From NCBI GenBank assembly GCA_030549495.1, contig JAUIRK010000106.1:701001-765000 (forward strand): a stretch of 64,000 nucleotides of DNA, given 5' to 3'. Origin of the DNA: Nectonema munidae (lineage: Eukaryota; Nematomorpha; Nectonematoida; Nectonematidae). The notes below the pieces were generated by a model. The model had not been told where the DNA came from. It saw only the letters and a list, made by a program, of their open reading frames with translations, and made no database searches. Position 1 is the first letter of the stretch; each line of letters opens with the position of its first letter. This document shows, piece after piece, positions 12,242 through 26,190 of the stretch. A program made the translations under genes and the position numbers.

Positions 12242-15200
12242 AAATTTCTTGCTAATTCACAATATTATAACTTATTGTTTTTATTTTACAGTTTTTTAAA
12301 TATATTTTTTAATATAAACGAAATCCAACTAAGTTTTAATTCTATTCATTCTATTTTTAAAACTTTTTCCTTGCCTTTTCAATTTAATGTCGACTTTTTG
12401 CAATTCTATTCTGTATCTTAGAAAAACAATAAATTGTGAAAAGTGAAAATAGAATTGCAAAATAGGAAATATTCTTTCAAAAATACCAAATAAAAATGCA
12501 AAAACACTAAATAAAATGGTAAAAATACTAAAATGGTAAATATAGAATTGCAAAAAGATAACATTTTATTACAAAGAAACTAAATATAATTGCAAAAATT
12601 AAAAATATAATTTCGAATATACAAAGTAGAAAAGGCTAATTTCGTGAACATAAAAAATTCAATTTTTTTTATATTTATTATTTTTAATTAAATGTTTCTT
12701 TTTTTTTATATTTGTGAATTTTTTTAATGAAATGTTATTTGAATATTTTTGATGTTTTTTTAGTATATGAATTCTTTTTCGTATTTTAAATTACAGAAAA
12801 AAAGAGCAGCTCCTCATAACTAACAGAATAAAGCTTGTTTGTTCAGACATTTTTCACCCTCGGCTACAAACAAATTGTTAGCGCAAATAAAAGTAAAGCA
12901 TGTAAGTTTTGTCTATCAATCATATAACATTGGTGTAGAATTATACTATATCAATTTTTGCTAAATTTATTCAATATATATATATATATTATAGAAAGAA
13001 ATTGCATTACTTGAAAATCATTTCGATAAGATTGCAAAAAAACTCTACAAAAATTGATATCAACTCTCGTTAAACATGAATCGGAGTAAAGGTGAGTAAA
13101 TATATATTAAATACAAATTACGTAGAAAGTAAAAACTATATATATTTTCCAAAACATTATTTACCTTTGCAAAGACTAACACTGGCACGCCTATTTATAA
13201 CATTTATATGATATCACATACATATATATTAAGCATTAGTATGAGATTAGATGTGTGTGTAAATAATCGTATTTGACACATTATTATCATAGGTGCACTA
13301 AGAGACAGGTTGAACGAAGGTACATTGGGGGATGCAGGGTATGAAGAAGGGAGGGGTGAAGCACACCATGGCCTATCTGATTGTTCCTATCTCCTAAATT
13401 TTTTGATGATATTAAATAATGATTCACTATAAATAACAGATCCAAAATATTTGATAAAATTGTAAGTGAAAAAAGCATACACATAAACATATGTTTACTT
13501 TTGTTTTACTTCTATAACTACTTTTTACATTACCACGCTAGCATAGTCTCATTTATTTAACACTTGAAAGATCGTGTGTCATTCCCCCCAGTACAAAATT
13601 TTGATAATATCTATAAAAATTTTTACATATAAAAAACATTTATTACGATAGAAATATCATTGGAGTAACATAACTTGAATAAGTATTGAAGTATTAGGCA
13701 TATCCAGGGTTGGGAAGTCGGAGTGAATCGGAGTTGTAATAAGTATTTCGACTGAGACTCCGATTTTTAAAATAGTTATATTGCATAATTGTTTATATTA
13801 AAAAGTAAAATCATGGACACACTATTTAGTGCCTCACTTTACAAAAATGCATCATTCAAAAATATTTGTCATTTCAATCTAGAGTTGTCTTTTTACAACT
13901 CATAGAATAAGGCTGAAAAATTCAGTAAAATTCCAGAATGAACTTTTTTTTCACAAACACCTTGTAAAGAAACAAAGCTCAGTTTATGAGTGGAGATTTG
14001 GCAAAATTTTTAAATACTTTAAAAAAATAATTTAGGATAAATTAGACTTTGAATTGCATTATTTTGTCATCGATAAAAAGATTATAGCAATTATTTGAAC
14101 GTTTTTTCGAAGAAAGTGTAAGAAAGACACTAAACAACAAATTTAAAACAATAAAACATGTTAATAAATTATTTTGAAGAAAATAGATCAAACATTTCGC
14201 GTTGGAACATAAGGCACAGGCGTGCAATATTCAGGACATCTGTCAATGACTATCTAAAATCGGCATTCACAAACTACCTTGAAATATGGTTCACGTGATC
14301 AAACTTTTAACTTTAGTTATAGATTCAAGGCTAACTAGTGTTGTCATTATAAGTGTTAACTATAAATTATAAAAGTTATACTTATTATGCATACAAATAT
14401 AATCATTGAAAACTTTGGAAGTAAAGAGCTCTCTTTATTCCTATCTATTTTCCACTTCTTTTTATAAGCAGGCATATTAATTACATTTTTAATTATACTA
14501 CAAATCGCTTTACTAGCATTGTACTATGGCTGGTGTAGTAAAAATTTGAGGTTAAAAAGGAGAAATTACTGATACACTGTAACAGGAGAATAATGATGCT
14601 TGGCTTAAACGCGTAGAAATATCTTTTTTAATCATTTAAAGAAAGTAATAAGTTTCATTTTTTAAGAGGCAGAATACCGGCAAAGAAAAGAGAAGTAAAT
14701 ATCAAATATTTCCACAAAATGCATTATTTAGTATTTTAAATACCATTTAAAAACGTGCAAAAATAACAGGCCTGTCTAATGGGAGCATTCATGTGGAGGA
14801 AATGTGGAGATTTCACATTAAGCTCGCTCACACCATTTAAAATACACGATCGTATCCTCTATTACGTGATATATTCGGTTTTATGCATTGCTCCAAAATT
14901 ACTACGCGCCCCTTTATGTGAATTTGAAAGATGCTTTTCAATTTGAAAAAAGTGTTGAACTTTTTGAAATTTCCGATGGAAACAAAGACTAACAAATTTC
15001 GACCTTATGAATAAAGAAAATTTTTGAGAAAGCAATAGAAATATTATATGCAAGAAAAATCGTTTTTTAAAACATGTTTATAAAGATTATATCAAGTTTA
15101 GTTGCTCAATCAATGCATTTTTTTCACTTCCTTTATTAAATATTATTTGAAAACATATTGCCTGGAAACTGGTTTGGATGTAATGCTGAGCAGTATAAGA

Positions 15201-15893
15201 TTTTTTTCTGTTTACATGCACCCCTTCCCGGTTATCAAATTTATTGGTTGGGCCCTTGCGATTATTGTTTTTGCTCTTATGCATAAAAAATCATTGATCT
15301 TCCTACACAATCAATTCTCTCGATTTTGAAATGATAGTGTTTACAAATATATTTTTACTATACTAATAAATTATGCATATCTATATATAATCTTTTATTA
15401 TCATTTTTACTTATATTCACTATGAATTCTAATTATTTTTCATCTTTGTCGCATACATATCTCACCAGGTATAACTAGATTGCTATTATATTATTTTTGA
15501 ATAATTGAACACTTGTCACTTTCAAAACACTTATAACTATTCGAACTAGTGCCAAAACATTGTTAACATGAATTTTATTTTCGATTAATTCATAAATAAA
15601 GTGCAAAAATTACATCTTACTTGAATTTCACTTTAAATATTTTATAACTATATTATAGAAAATAATATATTACAGAAAAATCCTCAGCAATTCTCTAATA
15701 AATAGACTTTATTATAAGATGACAATCTAATATTGAAAAGTTGAAAATGAGTAAAATTTATTGAAAATGAAAACTAATACAGCAAATATGAAGAATTTTC
15801 TGATTTGTTAATTTTCCTGTCAATTAATTTTCTAATTGGTTTCTAATTTTGATTGACACAGTAACAATAAACATTCTTTTTACTATATAAAAC
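12242..15893. other. AT-rich non-coding DNA
   Basis: No exon or transposase fragment was recognised. A motif CAGGGTTGGGAAGTCGGAGT at about 13705 looks like an hAT terminal sequence and resembles the end of the hAT fragment at 35777-36227, but no partner end was found. G-rich patches lie near 13320-13370. Confidence 0.5.
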
Positions 15894-16549
15894 ACTGGCG
15901 AATTTAAAGGGGACGGAACCGGCGTACGCCCGCCCCCTAAAATTGCATTGCCAATTGCTTAAAAATTTTTCTTGATCTAATTATTTTCGCAGAACTCAAA
16001 TATTATGATGATTTCTGCAACTCGTTTTTTAAATTCAATCTTTCTCTAAAGTGAGAAGCCCTAAAAAGTTTTTTATGTTTCAATCGTAGTTAAGTGTGAC
16101 ACTTATTACTTTTATATTATCCAATTTTTTTTGTAAATTTATTATTTAAACACATCAAGTTTTACCACATCAATTCACTTCGCAGTTCAATGAATGAGGA
16201 TCGTTTTAATGCTCCGATTCTTCTTTTTGTTCACAGAGATATTCGATTGGATATTGACACCATTATTGATATGTATGCTAAAAATGGCCTAGACGGATGA
16301 GGCTCCTTAACTCTCTTAGTTCTTAATCTAGTTACTTTCTTATAATAAACTTATAATTTTTTGATATACTATTATGATACTCTACGTTTTATGATAAAAA
16401 GTCAATTTTCGCTTTTTATTAAACTATTACCCAAAATAAGATAAAAATGGCTAAAAATTTTGATAAAGCTTCCATTTATATGCTTCAAATTTGAGTTCTA
16501 GTTTAGTAAAATCCGCTCCCCCTAATGCCAATTTCTAGATCCGTCCCTG
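15894..16549 (+). mobile_element. Decayed hAT element
   Basis: The left end (CACTGGCGAATTTA, then GGGGACGG) and the right end read inverted (CAGGGACGGATCTAG) are similar and enclose a transposase remnant at 16181-16300. The internal 656 bp are too short for a full transposase of about 600 residues, so it is a deletion derivative. No 8-bp target duplication survives. Bounds are approximate. Confidence 0.55.
16181..16300 (+). pseudogene. hAT transposase C-terminal fragment
   Basis: One frame reads RSSMNEDRFNAPILLFVHRD and then IRLDIDTIIDMYAKNG before a stop. This is the arrangement at the very C-terminus of TTF/ZMYM-type hAT transposases (SSM..ERLN.L.L...HRD......IID.F, family knowledge). The upstream catalytic regions are absent. 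It is a fossil within the element at 15894-16549. Confidence 0.65.
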
Positions 16550-19388
16550 TAAATTGTTTCTAAGCTCATCTAATATGTTGATATCAATATAATTTTTATT
16601 TGTTTTTAATTTATAGTAAAATTATTTTTATAAAATAATAATCGTCAAAAGGCATACAAAGTTAGTTAAAATCAAGTAAATATTTGAATTAAAAGTCCAT
16701 AGTGATTATGATTTGTAATAAAGTTAACATAAAATTATTTATTAAACGAAATCAAATGCAGGTAAACCTGTGGGAAACGTATTTTTTGTATGATCGGAGA
16801 TATATAGATGTCTTTTGAAATTAGATTCTTTTTGAACGTGCCCAAAGAAGGCGAATTTACATCAAACTTAGTTAGGTTGTTATCCAACCATATATATTGT
16901 AAAACATAAGTTAATTATAAACATTTTAGAATGAGTTTTAAATAAGTTCTTTATCCAATTTTTATTTCTGAAATTAAATGTGGTGTTCTTTTTATTTTAA
17001 TTTCTAACTTATTGAAAAATAGATTTTAATAATAATGTGAAATAAAAACTAGGAAAATAGTTTTAAATTAGTTTTATAGTTTTTCAGGATCAGTGCGCTA
17101 AATTTAAATTTGTGATCATTATGATTCCTTATTATCTAAATAAATGTGAAAGACTAAATTAAAATAAATAAAATATACATTTTACAAATTAAAATAAGTA
17201 AAAACAAGCAATAAAAGAATTTTAATTCCTTGATTTACCTAAAATCTATCCGTTGAATGTTCCATGTAATTACATTTTTATTATTTTCATCATACTTTGG
17301 TTCAGAAATATCTATCATATATGAAGTGAAAAGCTTCTGTTGTACGACGATCTTATTTTTGCATTAGAAAAAGAGACTTTATGAAAGAATCAAATCTTTG
17401 ATTTTTTTCAACAAATTCAGCTAAAATTCGTATTATTGATGATGCTGTAAATCATAATCCTGTCTCTCCTCTTTAATCAAAAATTCAGAGAAGGTAAAAG
17501 TGATAAAATGTTCAATATTTCTTTGGAGCTTAAGTTATACAAAACTTTTTGATGTAGACTCTATATGCGGTCTCCATGACTTTATAGTAGATATGACGCA
17601 AGATGACGTTCTGATACTCTTGGTGAGGTATTAAGTTGTTTGTATCAGAATGTTCGATCCAATGAGGGAGAAAACTTCTAAACGGGATGGCAAATTGGAA
17701 AAGCTCCTAATGTAAACTTGGAAAAGTGATATTTAAATCTTGGCTTATCATCAATGATAACTTAGGTTCATATATCATATCTTTCTATATAAGTTGGACT
17801 ATTAAAACAATTTTAGAGCCAAATTGAAGGTGATAGCATTTTCAAATATCACCATATTTAAAACGGTCTCCACAAATATACATTTTAATGATTTCTTTAG
17901 AACCGTTTTTTCAATTGGCGGATGTACGCCATATAAATTGCACTTATAAGTATTTTTATAGAACGTATAAAAAATTTATGATTAAATTTGATATTCAAAA
18001 AGTGTAAGTATAATTGAAAAGTCTTTTGAGTCTTCTAGCAAAACTCGAAACCTTTTAAGCAAGGATATTTTTGTGCTGGAACAGTGTGCAAATTAAAAAA
18101 GTAAATGTGCTGAATTAATTCCACAATATAATAATATTCTGAAATGATTAGTTCAAGATGAGGATAAAATAAATTTCAAATATATAAGGTAGATTGAGTT
18201 AGCATACATCCCATTTTTAACGGATCTGCCACATTTTTAGACACTTTTATGTCCGAGGAAATTGCCCCGCAACGAGAAATAAAAATTCACAACTAAATAT
18301 TTATAAACTATAAGCAATGTCCATTGTTAAATCAAATGTTGGTAGCTCTTGCGATGATTTCATTGAAAAATCAAAATTAAAGATACTTTTTAAAAATATG
18401 GCTTCTCGTACCGAATATTGAATTGATTGCACTCTCTAAATATTCATTATGGCGTATGCTGCTAATCTTTGTTGTTAGAAGTCTGCTTATTTTTTTCCTT
18501 TGATTACAAATTGAATTTTATCCCGGATATTTGTTTTATCAAAACGGTCACTAAACTCTAGAGTAAATCTCAGTCATGAATTCAGAATGTATGACTCAAG
18601 GGACTAAAGGAAGTGTCTATGTGGTCGGCATCCAATAGTAATGAAAAGAAAAATATTTATGCTTAAGTGCTTTAACTTGTTCGATAAAAGAAAGACTGTT
18701 CAAATACCGCCTTTTGAAACGTTGACCTATCAGTGAAATTTCAAGACCTAAGAATAGATTTTCTTTTTAGCCCGGTTAAGTTATTCATAATAAGCAAACA
18801 GAAGAGACTCACGTTTTTGGATAGAGTATCAGGATGATGTGTCTTTTTCCTAAAATCATTATTATTTGCAGCCTACAAAAAAATGAGATATATTTAATTT
18901 TGTTTTTGATTGTAGAAGTGTATGTTTAAAATAAACTTTTTTTAAAAAAAATATTTATGTTTACAAAACAATATATACTTTAGTTGTGTTCGAAAACGAA
19001 TTTCATTTAGTGACTACTTTTAAATTTGGAAGACAATAAACATTACATTTTGGATGCGATTTTTTTTAATATACATTTCGTATAATGAGTCAGTAATGAT
19101 GCCCATTTTTGCTCACCCCCCCCCCCTCCCCTTCGCACCTGAAAAAATAAATAGATTTAAAATGGTCCATAATAATTTTTAGGTGGGCCATATAAAAATT
19201 ACCATTTTAAATGTTCGATACGTCAAATATGTACACTTGAAATGAAATATGAAGCCAATATATACAAACTTGTTTACAATACACACGCTATTACAATAAA
19301 ATCTTAAAAAAAACGTTTTTAAAACCCCATTCCTTTAAATTGTTTCCTCTAATAAATTTAACCAGTGTATTTGTGTGTTAGAGCAGAT
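16550..19388. other. AT-rich non-coding DNA
   Basis: I see no exon, transposase or clear terminal repeat. A C-rich tract occurs at 19115-19137. The last bases (19381-19388, GAGCAGAT) are the left target duplication of the next element. Confidence 0.5.
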
Positions 19389-19931
19389 TAGAGATGTATT
19401 GGATGTGAATTTTTTACATATGCGGATGCGGATATTAGATTATTGACATCCTAGCGAATGCGGATGCGAATGCGGATATCCAAAATAAATTTTTATGCGG
19501 ATGCGGATATAAAATATTTTTGAAAAGTTATATGTTTTATATTTTACAGTATCTTACTATTTTAACCTATTTAAGACCAAGCAAAGCAGACGATATCTAA
19601 AAAAACGCAGACGATTTATATTCAAAGTCATTGAAAAAAGCAGACGAAGATGAAATTACTTATGTTCCAAAATAGGAACATTGGTCGTAAATGGGTTAAT
19701 CCCTTTTTTACATTTTTTACTAGAATTTAAAGACATAACAAATCTTGTAAGTTTTAAACAAAAAAAATACGAAAAGTTTCAATAGATACTTATAAAATTG
19801 ATTTTAAATTGCGGACGCAGATGCGAATGTTAACATGAAAAAATGCGCGGATGAGGATGTAAAGCGGATGTAAAATTTTTGCGGATGATCAGCATATGCG
19901 GATGCGAATGCGCATATCCGATACATCTCTA
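19389..19931. mobile_element. Non-autonomous hAT element with exact target duplication
   Basis: The ends TAGAGATGTATTGGAT and ATCCGATACATCTCTA are inverted repeats. GAGCAGAT flanks both sides exactly (19381-19388 and 19932-19939). Many copies of GCGGATGCGGAT-like words occur just inside both ends as subterminal repeats, a place where hAT transposases typically bind (family knowledge). The element has no coding capacity and was itself the target of a piggyBac-type MITE at 19566-19695. Confidence 0.88.
19566..19695. mobile_element. piggyBac-type MITE nested in the hAT element
   Basis: TTAA flanks both sides (19562-19565 and 19696-19699). The termini CCTATTTAAGACCA and TGGTCGTAAATGGG are inverted repeats beginning CC, as in piggyBac elements. 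The inside contains GCAGACGA words shared with the related elements at 21798-21924 and 62702-62755. At 130 bp it is non-autonomous, and it inserted after the surrounding hAT element did. Confidence 0.82.
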
Positions 19932-20053
19932 GAGCAGATGCTTCCCCATATGTATCTGTATGTATGTATGAGTTTGAGTTTGTGTATGTGTGAGGTGTAT
20001 ACAATGTACACCAAATAATTGGGAGGAATATCCCCCCCTCCCCTCCCTTGAAC

Positions 20054-20186
20054 CAGTGGCGTAGCCAAAAAATGGAAGTTGGGCGGGGGGCATGCAAGGA
20101 ATTTAAGGGGGCAAGCATATTGGAAATATGCATATTGGAAGGTATGTGGGGGGTGGGGGCACTACCCCCCTCTGGCTACGCCCCTA
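20054..20186. mobile_element. hAT-type MITE, copy 2, exact 8-bp target duplication
   Basis: This is the same family as 8431-8613: it begins CAGTGGCGTAGCCA and ends TGGCTACGCCCCT plus a changed last base. The flanks CCTTGAAC at 20046-20053 and 20187-20194 are an exact target duplication. The internal G runs are shorter than in copy 1, and it lacks about 50 bp of copy 1. Confidence 0.9.
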
Positions 20187-21797
20187 CCTTGAACTCGATT
20201 AAAATGACGTATTAATGAAATATTTTTAGTAGACTTTAAAAATTAGCTAGTAATTAGTAAGACTTTTTTTTTAAATAATCATCATAACTCAGTGGTCTTT
20301 AATGAAGTTGGACTTTTAAAGAGCAATTTGAATAACATTGAATTGGTAAAATAAATCTATTTACAAAAATAACTATTTCAAATAAACTGGAAGGCAAACA
20401 AATATAAAAGATAGATACTTCATTTTAAGAAATAAGGGGCACTATGGCCCAATGTCCTCCCCCCCCCCTGCACCACCTCCAGGCTGAATACACCCCTGAA
20501 TGTATAAACTTTCTTATAGACCATCCTCTCTTAGAAATTAGATTTCTCTTTATCCCTCCATGTTTACTTGGGATATTCTTAGAACTCATTTTTTATTTTT
20601 TTTCTCGGGGCGAATGGCGGGGGCGGGCGTGGTGCTAGAAATAGTCTCAAGGAAGGACATTAATTGCAAAGATATACAATTTTAAATTGCTGAAAAATAT
20701 ATTTGTCAATACAGGTGTGGAAAATCAATTTAATGCATAATATTATATACATAAAAATATATTTGATTTTCAATTTTTTTTATTTGTCATAAGAAAGAAG
20801 TAGGCAAAAAAACGTTTTTCTTCTCAAATTGTACATTCGGTCAAAAGAGGCTAGAAACTATTTCTTTAGAGGCCCTTGTAAATTTTTTATAGCACATAAC
20901 AATATTAAATATTCTTCTTCTCCCTCTCTTCGCCGCCCCCTTTGGCTAATTTAAGGATAGCGTGTACTAATTTGTTTGGTATGCTTTTAATTATAAGTTT
21001 ATTATAAGTTTTAATTATAATTATAAGGATAGTTATCTAAATAGTGAATTTTTTCCAAATTTAAATTTGAATTTTGTTTGAATTGCAGAACTTTAAGCTG
21101 TGTAAAATGCATATAACATAAAAATGCCTTTATCTAGGTATTTTTAAATCTGCGTTTAATAGTTGTAAAGTTTTTTAGCTAGTGAAATAAAAAATGGTAA
21201 GTTTTCATTTTTTAATTAATGTAAATAATAATTGAAAAGCCAGTAAATAATAATAATTGACACATCTAAAATTCATAAATTTAAGCAATAAACGTTGAAT
21301 TACTTTCCTGCGAGTGAAAATTAATGTTTACAAGTTAACTTTGTAATTTTTTGAAAGTTAGCCATCCAATTAATAAAAAAATAAATTGTTAATCTACTTT
21401 AAAATTTTACTATGCAAGATAGAAATGCCTTCTAACATAATTTATCTTCGATTATACCTAACCTTGTAGAATTGCAATTTACACTCACATTTTTTCTATT
21501 TAGGATTTAAGCGATCTTATAAAAGAGATATTGAGCATGCTAAGATTTAAGTACTGTTAACAATAAATTAATTAATTTTTTTAATTTAAATTTACATTAA
21601 TTCATCGGTAAACAGCTTAGTTTAATAATAATAATATAATTCATGTCTTTTAAAACAAGGTGGACGGATATTTTCTAATCACAACGGTAAATTCAAATTG
21701 CTATTACTAAAATTCATCAATGAATACACCCCCATTTGCCTAGATAAGTTATGCTATGTTTGTTATCATTTTATACATTTTACATATCTATACTTAC
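20187..21797. other. AT-rich non-coding DNA with G/C-run patches
   Basis: No gene was recognised. Patches at 20440-20510 (C run, then AATACACCCCTGAA) and 20600-20640 (GGCGGGGGCGGGCG) have the composition of the MITE family at 8431 and 20054, but clear termini are missing. They may be decayed relatives. Confidence 0.4.
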
Positions 21798-21924
21798 TTT
21801 CTTTCGTGACCAGAAAAACAAGACGATATTTATAAAGCAGAAGATTGCCATACACACTATTTGAAAAAGCAGACGAAGGTAAAATTGTTTATGTGTCATA
21901 TATAATACACTGGTCACGAAAGGG
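21798..21924. mobile_element. piggyBac-type MITE, diverged copy
   Basis: The termini TTTCTTTCGTGACCAG and CTGGTCACGAAAGGG are inverted repeats. The flanks are TTAC (21794-21797) and TTAT (21925-21928), probably decayed TTAA sites. Length, GCAGACGA words and layout match the element at 19566-19695. Confidence 0.65.
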
Positions 21925-23071
21925 TTATTGATTTGTAGATTTACACTATTTACTTTCCACATATATATTTTTTATTTTTAATATATTTTTTTTTATTTAC
22001 TTTTGTTTTTATTATTTTAATGCTTGCTATCATCACTTATTTAATTAAATATACTTTTCTAAGCGGCACTGAGCTTTAATGTATATTTGATTCAAATGAA
22101 ACTTTGCTTATCATATCTAAAATTTATGTTTAAACAATAAATTTTCCTTCCTTCGCACCTATCTTAATTACAGAGCCTGGTGACATGCCATGGAAACAGA
22201 TTCAGTTTTTGAAAAATTGGCGATTCCTTTACTATAGTGATTGAAGCATAGCTATACTTTAGAGTTAGACTAACTAATTTTAGCAGTTAATAATATGTAA
22301 TCATGCTTCCTACCATTTGTCTTCCTATTTCGCATACCTATATAATTTTGATTTTCGTTTTTGAAGTGTTATTAGAACTTTAATGGCGAGAGAATATTAT
22401 TTAAATAATAATTGAGTCACAATTTTTTTTTTGTTTGCCGTGCTTTAAAATACTAGAGTTATATATTTTAGAGCAATATTATGCCAATTTTCTCTTCAAA
22501 TCTTTTTCAAAAATGAGAAAAGATTAGAGTGAGATACGAAATTTTAATACAAGCAAGAATTAAGAATGGTGAGAACAGGAAAAAAGACTTAAATGATATG
22601 TGAAAATTTTTAATATCTATATATACCCTTACAGAGAAACTTCGCCACTTAAAATTAAATTTTCACATTATTTGGGTATAAAAGTTTCAGAATGTAATTT
22701 TATATAATTACTAATTTTTTTATAATTTTTTTTCAACCAAAAATGAAGTAAAAATTACTAACTTATTTACGAGCAGTTATTTATAATTAATTTCATATTA
22801 ATTAAAATGGTTATAAGTAGCAAATAATATAATCATACATATGTAAATATAAAAAGCCTCTTTAAAAATTGATATATTCGAATGTGTCTGAAGGGAGGGA
22901 TGATCGTGCCTTGGACCACACCCTCTTCTCCTCCCTCCCCACTCTCATTCGGGTGTAGAATGTTTAGCATTACAAACAAAAAAACAGTTTATTTCAATAT
23001 AAATCATGCTTATATCCCAAATTCACATATTAAGAATTTATTTGTTTTTTAGTTTTAATATTTATCACATA
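21925..23071. other. AT-rich non-coding DNA
   Basis: No gene was seen. A polypurine/polypyrimidine patch lies at 22888-22945 (GAAGGGAGGGATGATCG, then CTCTTCTCCTCCC). The right part must contain the 5' end of the mariner remnant that follows, but I could not define its terminal repeat. Confidence 0.4.
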
Positions 23072-24023
23072 ATGGCGCTAAAGATATAAGTGATAGAATC
23101 GCTATTTTTAAGTTACATAAGGCAGGCTAGTCTTCAGCAGAAATTCAGCAATCATTGAAAGTCAACAAAATGCTTATTTGGAGAATGCTAAAGCGATTCA
23201 AGGACAAGGTCGCTCGTTCACTTCCAGATCCAAAAGGTATATAAACACCACGAGAAAGAAGTTGAGTAGAAATACAAAAAGGTCCATAAGAAATACGGCT
23301 CAAGATTCGAATGTCTCCACTGCAACAATGTCTACAATACTTCCCAGAGATTTGATGACATACCCATACAAACATCAAAAGAAACAACTGCCATCTTCAA
23401 GCACAGTGTATAGACGCCTTGCAAGAGCCCAAATTGTGCTCTCCCACGTTAGTGAATCCACACTCACCAACATTGTCTTCAGTGATGAAACAAGATTTGA
23501 TGTGAAACCGAAGTACCACCCTCAAAATGGTAGGTTTTTGTCAAAGACTAGTGAAATGGATGCCCGAGTGATCACTCTGAACAAGGAGCAGCTTCATGAT
23601 GGCGTGGGCAGCTGTTACTAAAACGGAAAGTAGTCATTTGGTTTTTCTTTTGCAAGGAAGTAAAATCAAGCAAGAAAATTACCGAAAAGTTATCTTTGAC
23701 GAATCGTTGTCACACTGGATAAAAGGATATTTCAATAAGGCCAGATGGTCTTTTCAAAGTGACTCTGCCCAATCTCAAGGAGCAAAAATTCAAGAGTGGT
23801 TGACAAGCAATGTTCCGTGCTTAATTTCGAAAGAAGAATGGCCGCATTAATCACCAGATTTAAACCTCTTGATAATCAGTCTTGGAGAGTAAGGTGTCAA
23901 GAAACAAACACTCAAGGTTTGGAAGCTTTGAAAAGAGACTTGATCACAGAATGGGCTAAAATTGCTCAAAATGTCTCTTTTTCGAAGCGTCTGCAACAAA
24001 TTATTGATGTACATATCGAATAA
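23072..24023 (+). pseudogene. Mariner-type (IS630/Tc1) transposase remnant
   Basis: The piece starts ATGGCGCTAAAGATA and runs to a stop at 24023. The N-terminal helix-turn-helix is recognisable (IFKLHKAG, then SAEIQQSLKVNK). Next comes the first catalytic Asp in IVFSDETRFDVKPKYHPQN, then the second region with SFQSDSAQSQGAKIQEWL, where the family has QQDSAP.H. The third region, normally SPDLNPLDY.LW, survives only as RFKPLDNQSW. The C-terminus ALKRDLITEWAKI and following residues is family-like. The reading frame changes near 23600 and 23800 and an early stop is present at 23087, so it cannot make a working enzyme. Terminal repeats and TA sites were not identified. Confidence 0.88.
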
Positions 24024-24867
24024 AATTTGATATAGTCATTATTTTGTGTTTACTTTTGTATTCTACTTATGGGGTACTCATTGTACTCTATTTATTTAAT
24101 AAATATGGGGTAAAAAACTTTTAAAGCTAATTATTATTATTGAACACCCACTTATTGAAACAAAAATAAATTCATATGATAAAACTTGCCACCTTTCAAC
24201 TTTGTACTTAATTAAATCCCTTTTGTGGTGGATGTAATCTTATGTTGCTTTTGAGTCAGGCAGCGCTCCTATCATTTTACAATTTTTTTCTTTTTTTGTT
24301 ATTTATAATAATAATTAGGAAAAAAAATTTGAAAAAATGGAAAACAGAACATTCCAATTAACTAAAAAGTATATATTTATTAAATGAAGAAAGTAAAGGT
24401 ATGTAAAGGTATTGTTAGGTGTTTTCATTGAGAATACTTATTGTCCACAATCATAATGATCCTTCAATGAGTTGATAATAATTTAAATGTAACACACTTC
24501 ACATGCAATCAACTTTCTATAAGAGAAGGAACAGAAAGTGGATGAAGGCTTGTGGTGAAAGTCAGCTTCTCTAGCCTCTCTTAATCCTGGAGTTTAGCGA
24601 AAAAGGAAAAGTTTAATGAAGTGCACGATACTTCTCTTTCAACTGATCTTAAAAGAAAATGGCAAATGGTAGAACAAAGACAGCACGATAAATAAATTTT
24701 TTTCGTTATATATGCCACCATTTTATTTGCAGTGTATGGCATATATATATATACACACACACGAGATTCCAATGGAATAGTGAGAGAGAAAGAGCATTTA
24801 GTAGAATGCCATGATTACCAAAATTACTATTTGTAGTAGTAGTAGTATAGTATTTCTTTTGTGATTA

Positions 24868-24916
<49 letters not shown>

Positions 24917-26157
24917 GCTATTAATAGTATTATCTCGATTTTGATTTCAAAGAGATTACGATTGGAATTAAAAATGTGTGAGGATTTGCGAGAACCGCTT
25001 CTAATCTCTTCGCAACACCATCGGCCAAAGTATAAAAGCATTTGAAAAATTGAGCTGTCTTTTTTTGTGTGCAATTTATTTTCACTTTTCTTTATTTCAA
25101 TCATCATCATCTTCTTCTTCTTCCTCCTCATCATCATCAACATCATCATTAGACAAAATAACCCAATACTTTAGACTTAGACGACTAAGTTTGCCTTCTG
25201 CTGAATGCAAAAGACTTATTCGACTCAATTTTGAAGTGAAACTTCAAAATTTATCAATTTATGTTCCCCCTTAAATCACTTTAAGGAAAAAGGAGAGACA
25301 TTATGCACTTTGTATACTAAGAAAAAAAAGTAATTAATAATACAAAATAAAAGTCCGTATGATCACAAAAAATAAAGTCCAAAATGATCATCTCATTTAA
25401 AATAGATTATTATCGCTTATTTAAATGATTAACATACTACTAAATTGCAAAATTATAATCATTCCAAAAACAAAGCAAATTTTATACATGAAAATTTGGA
25501 TAATTTCTTTTGTAGTTATCTAATTTTTTAATACCGTATACGTTTTTATTTTAATTATTTTGCATTTACTTGGACTATATAAATAATATTTGTTTAGTTG
25601 AACAATAAACTAAAAAAATTTCTACTCCAAGAGAGTAACTAAAAGATTAGCAAAAAAATCTTTGAGTAGAGTAGTAAAAAGGTTTAACGAAGAAGAGTTC
25701 AAAAAATTTTAGAGGAATGAATGCACATTATCCAAAATATATAATTTTCACGTTTAATAACACTGATCCAAAAATGGACAGCAGGCGATATGTAGTTTTT
25801 AACGGAAATCGATAGAAATTCAATAAAGTCGTCTGATTTATGTATACAGTAACCCCGTTTATATACAATCCTATAAATTTTTATGTGTGTGAAAAATTTA
25901 TATTTGTATTTTGGTAAGGTTTTTATATTTGCTTTATGTTTTTTACCAGATACAGACATATGATAGTTGATTTTGACGATGGTTCATTGTACACCTTGTG
26001 AAGTGCCACTCTATGATCTTGTTTAACTATGTATTCTATTAATTCTTCTCAAATTGATACTCGCAAAGCAATACGTTGTTATCTCTAAATAGATAACAAA
26101 GCTTATCTGATCTATCTTTTGTTCGCGTTTTTGTCTATACGGCTTTTGGATGTTTAC

Positions 26158-26190
<33 letters not shown>

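Noticed and set aside
13700-13760. hAT insertion based on CAGGGTTGGGAAGTCGGAGT
   Set aside because: Only one possible end was found, with no partner and no target duplication.
25699-25959. Minus-strand 86-residue frame as a transposase piece
   Set aside because: No catalytic or DNA-binding motif could be recognised.
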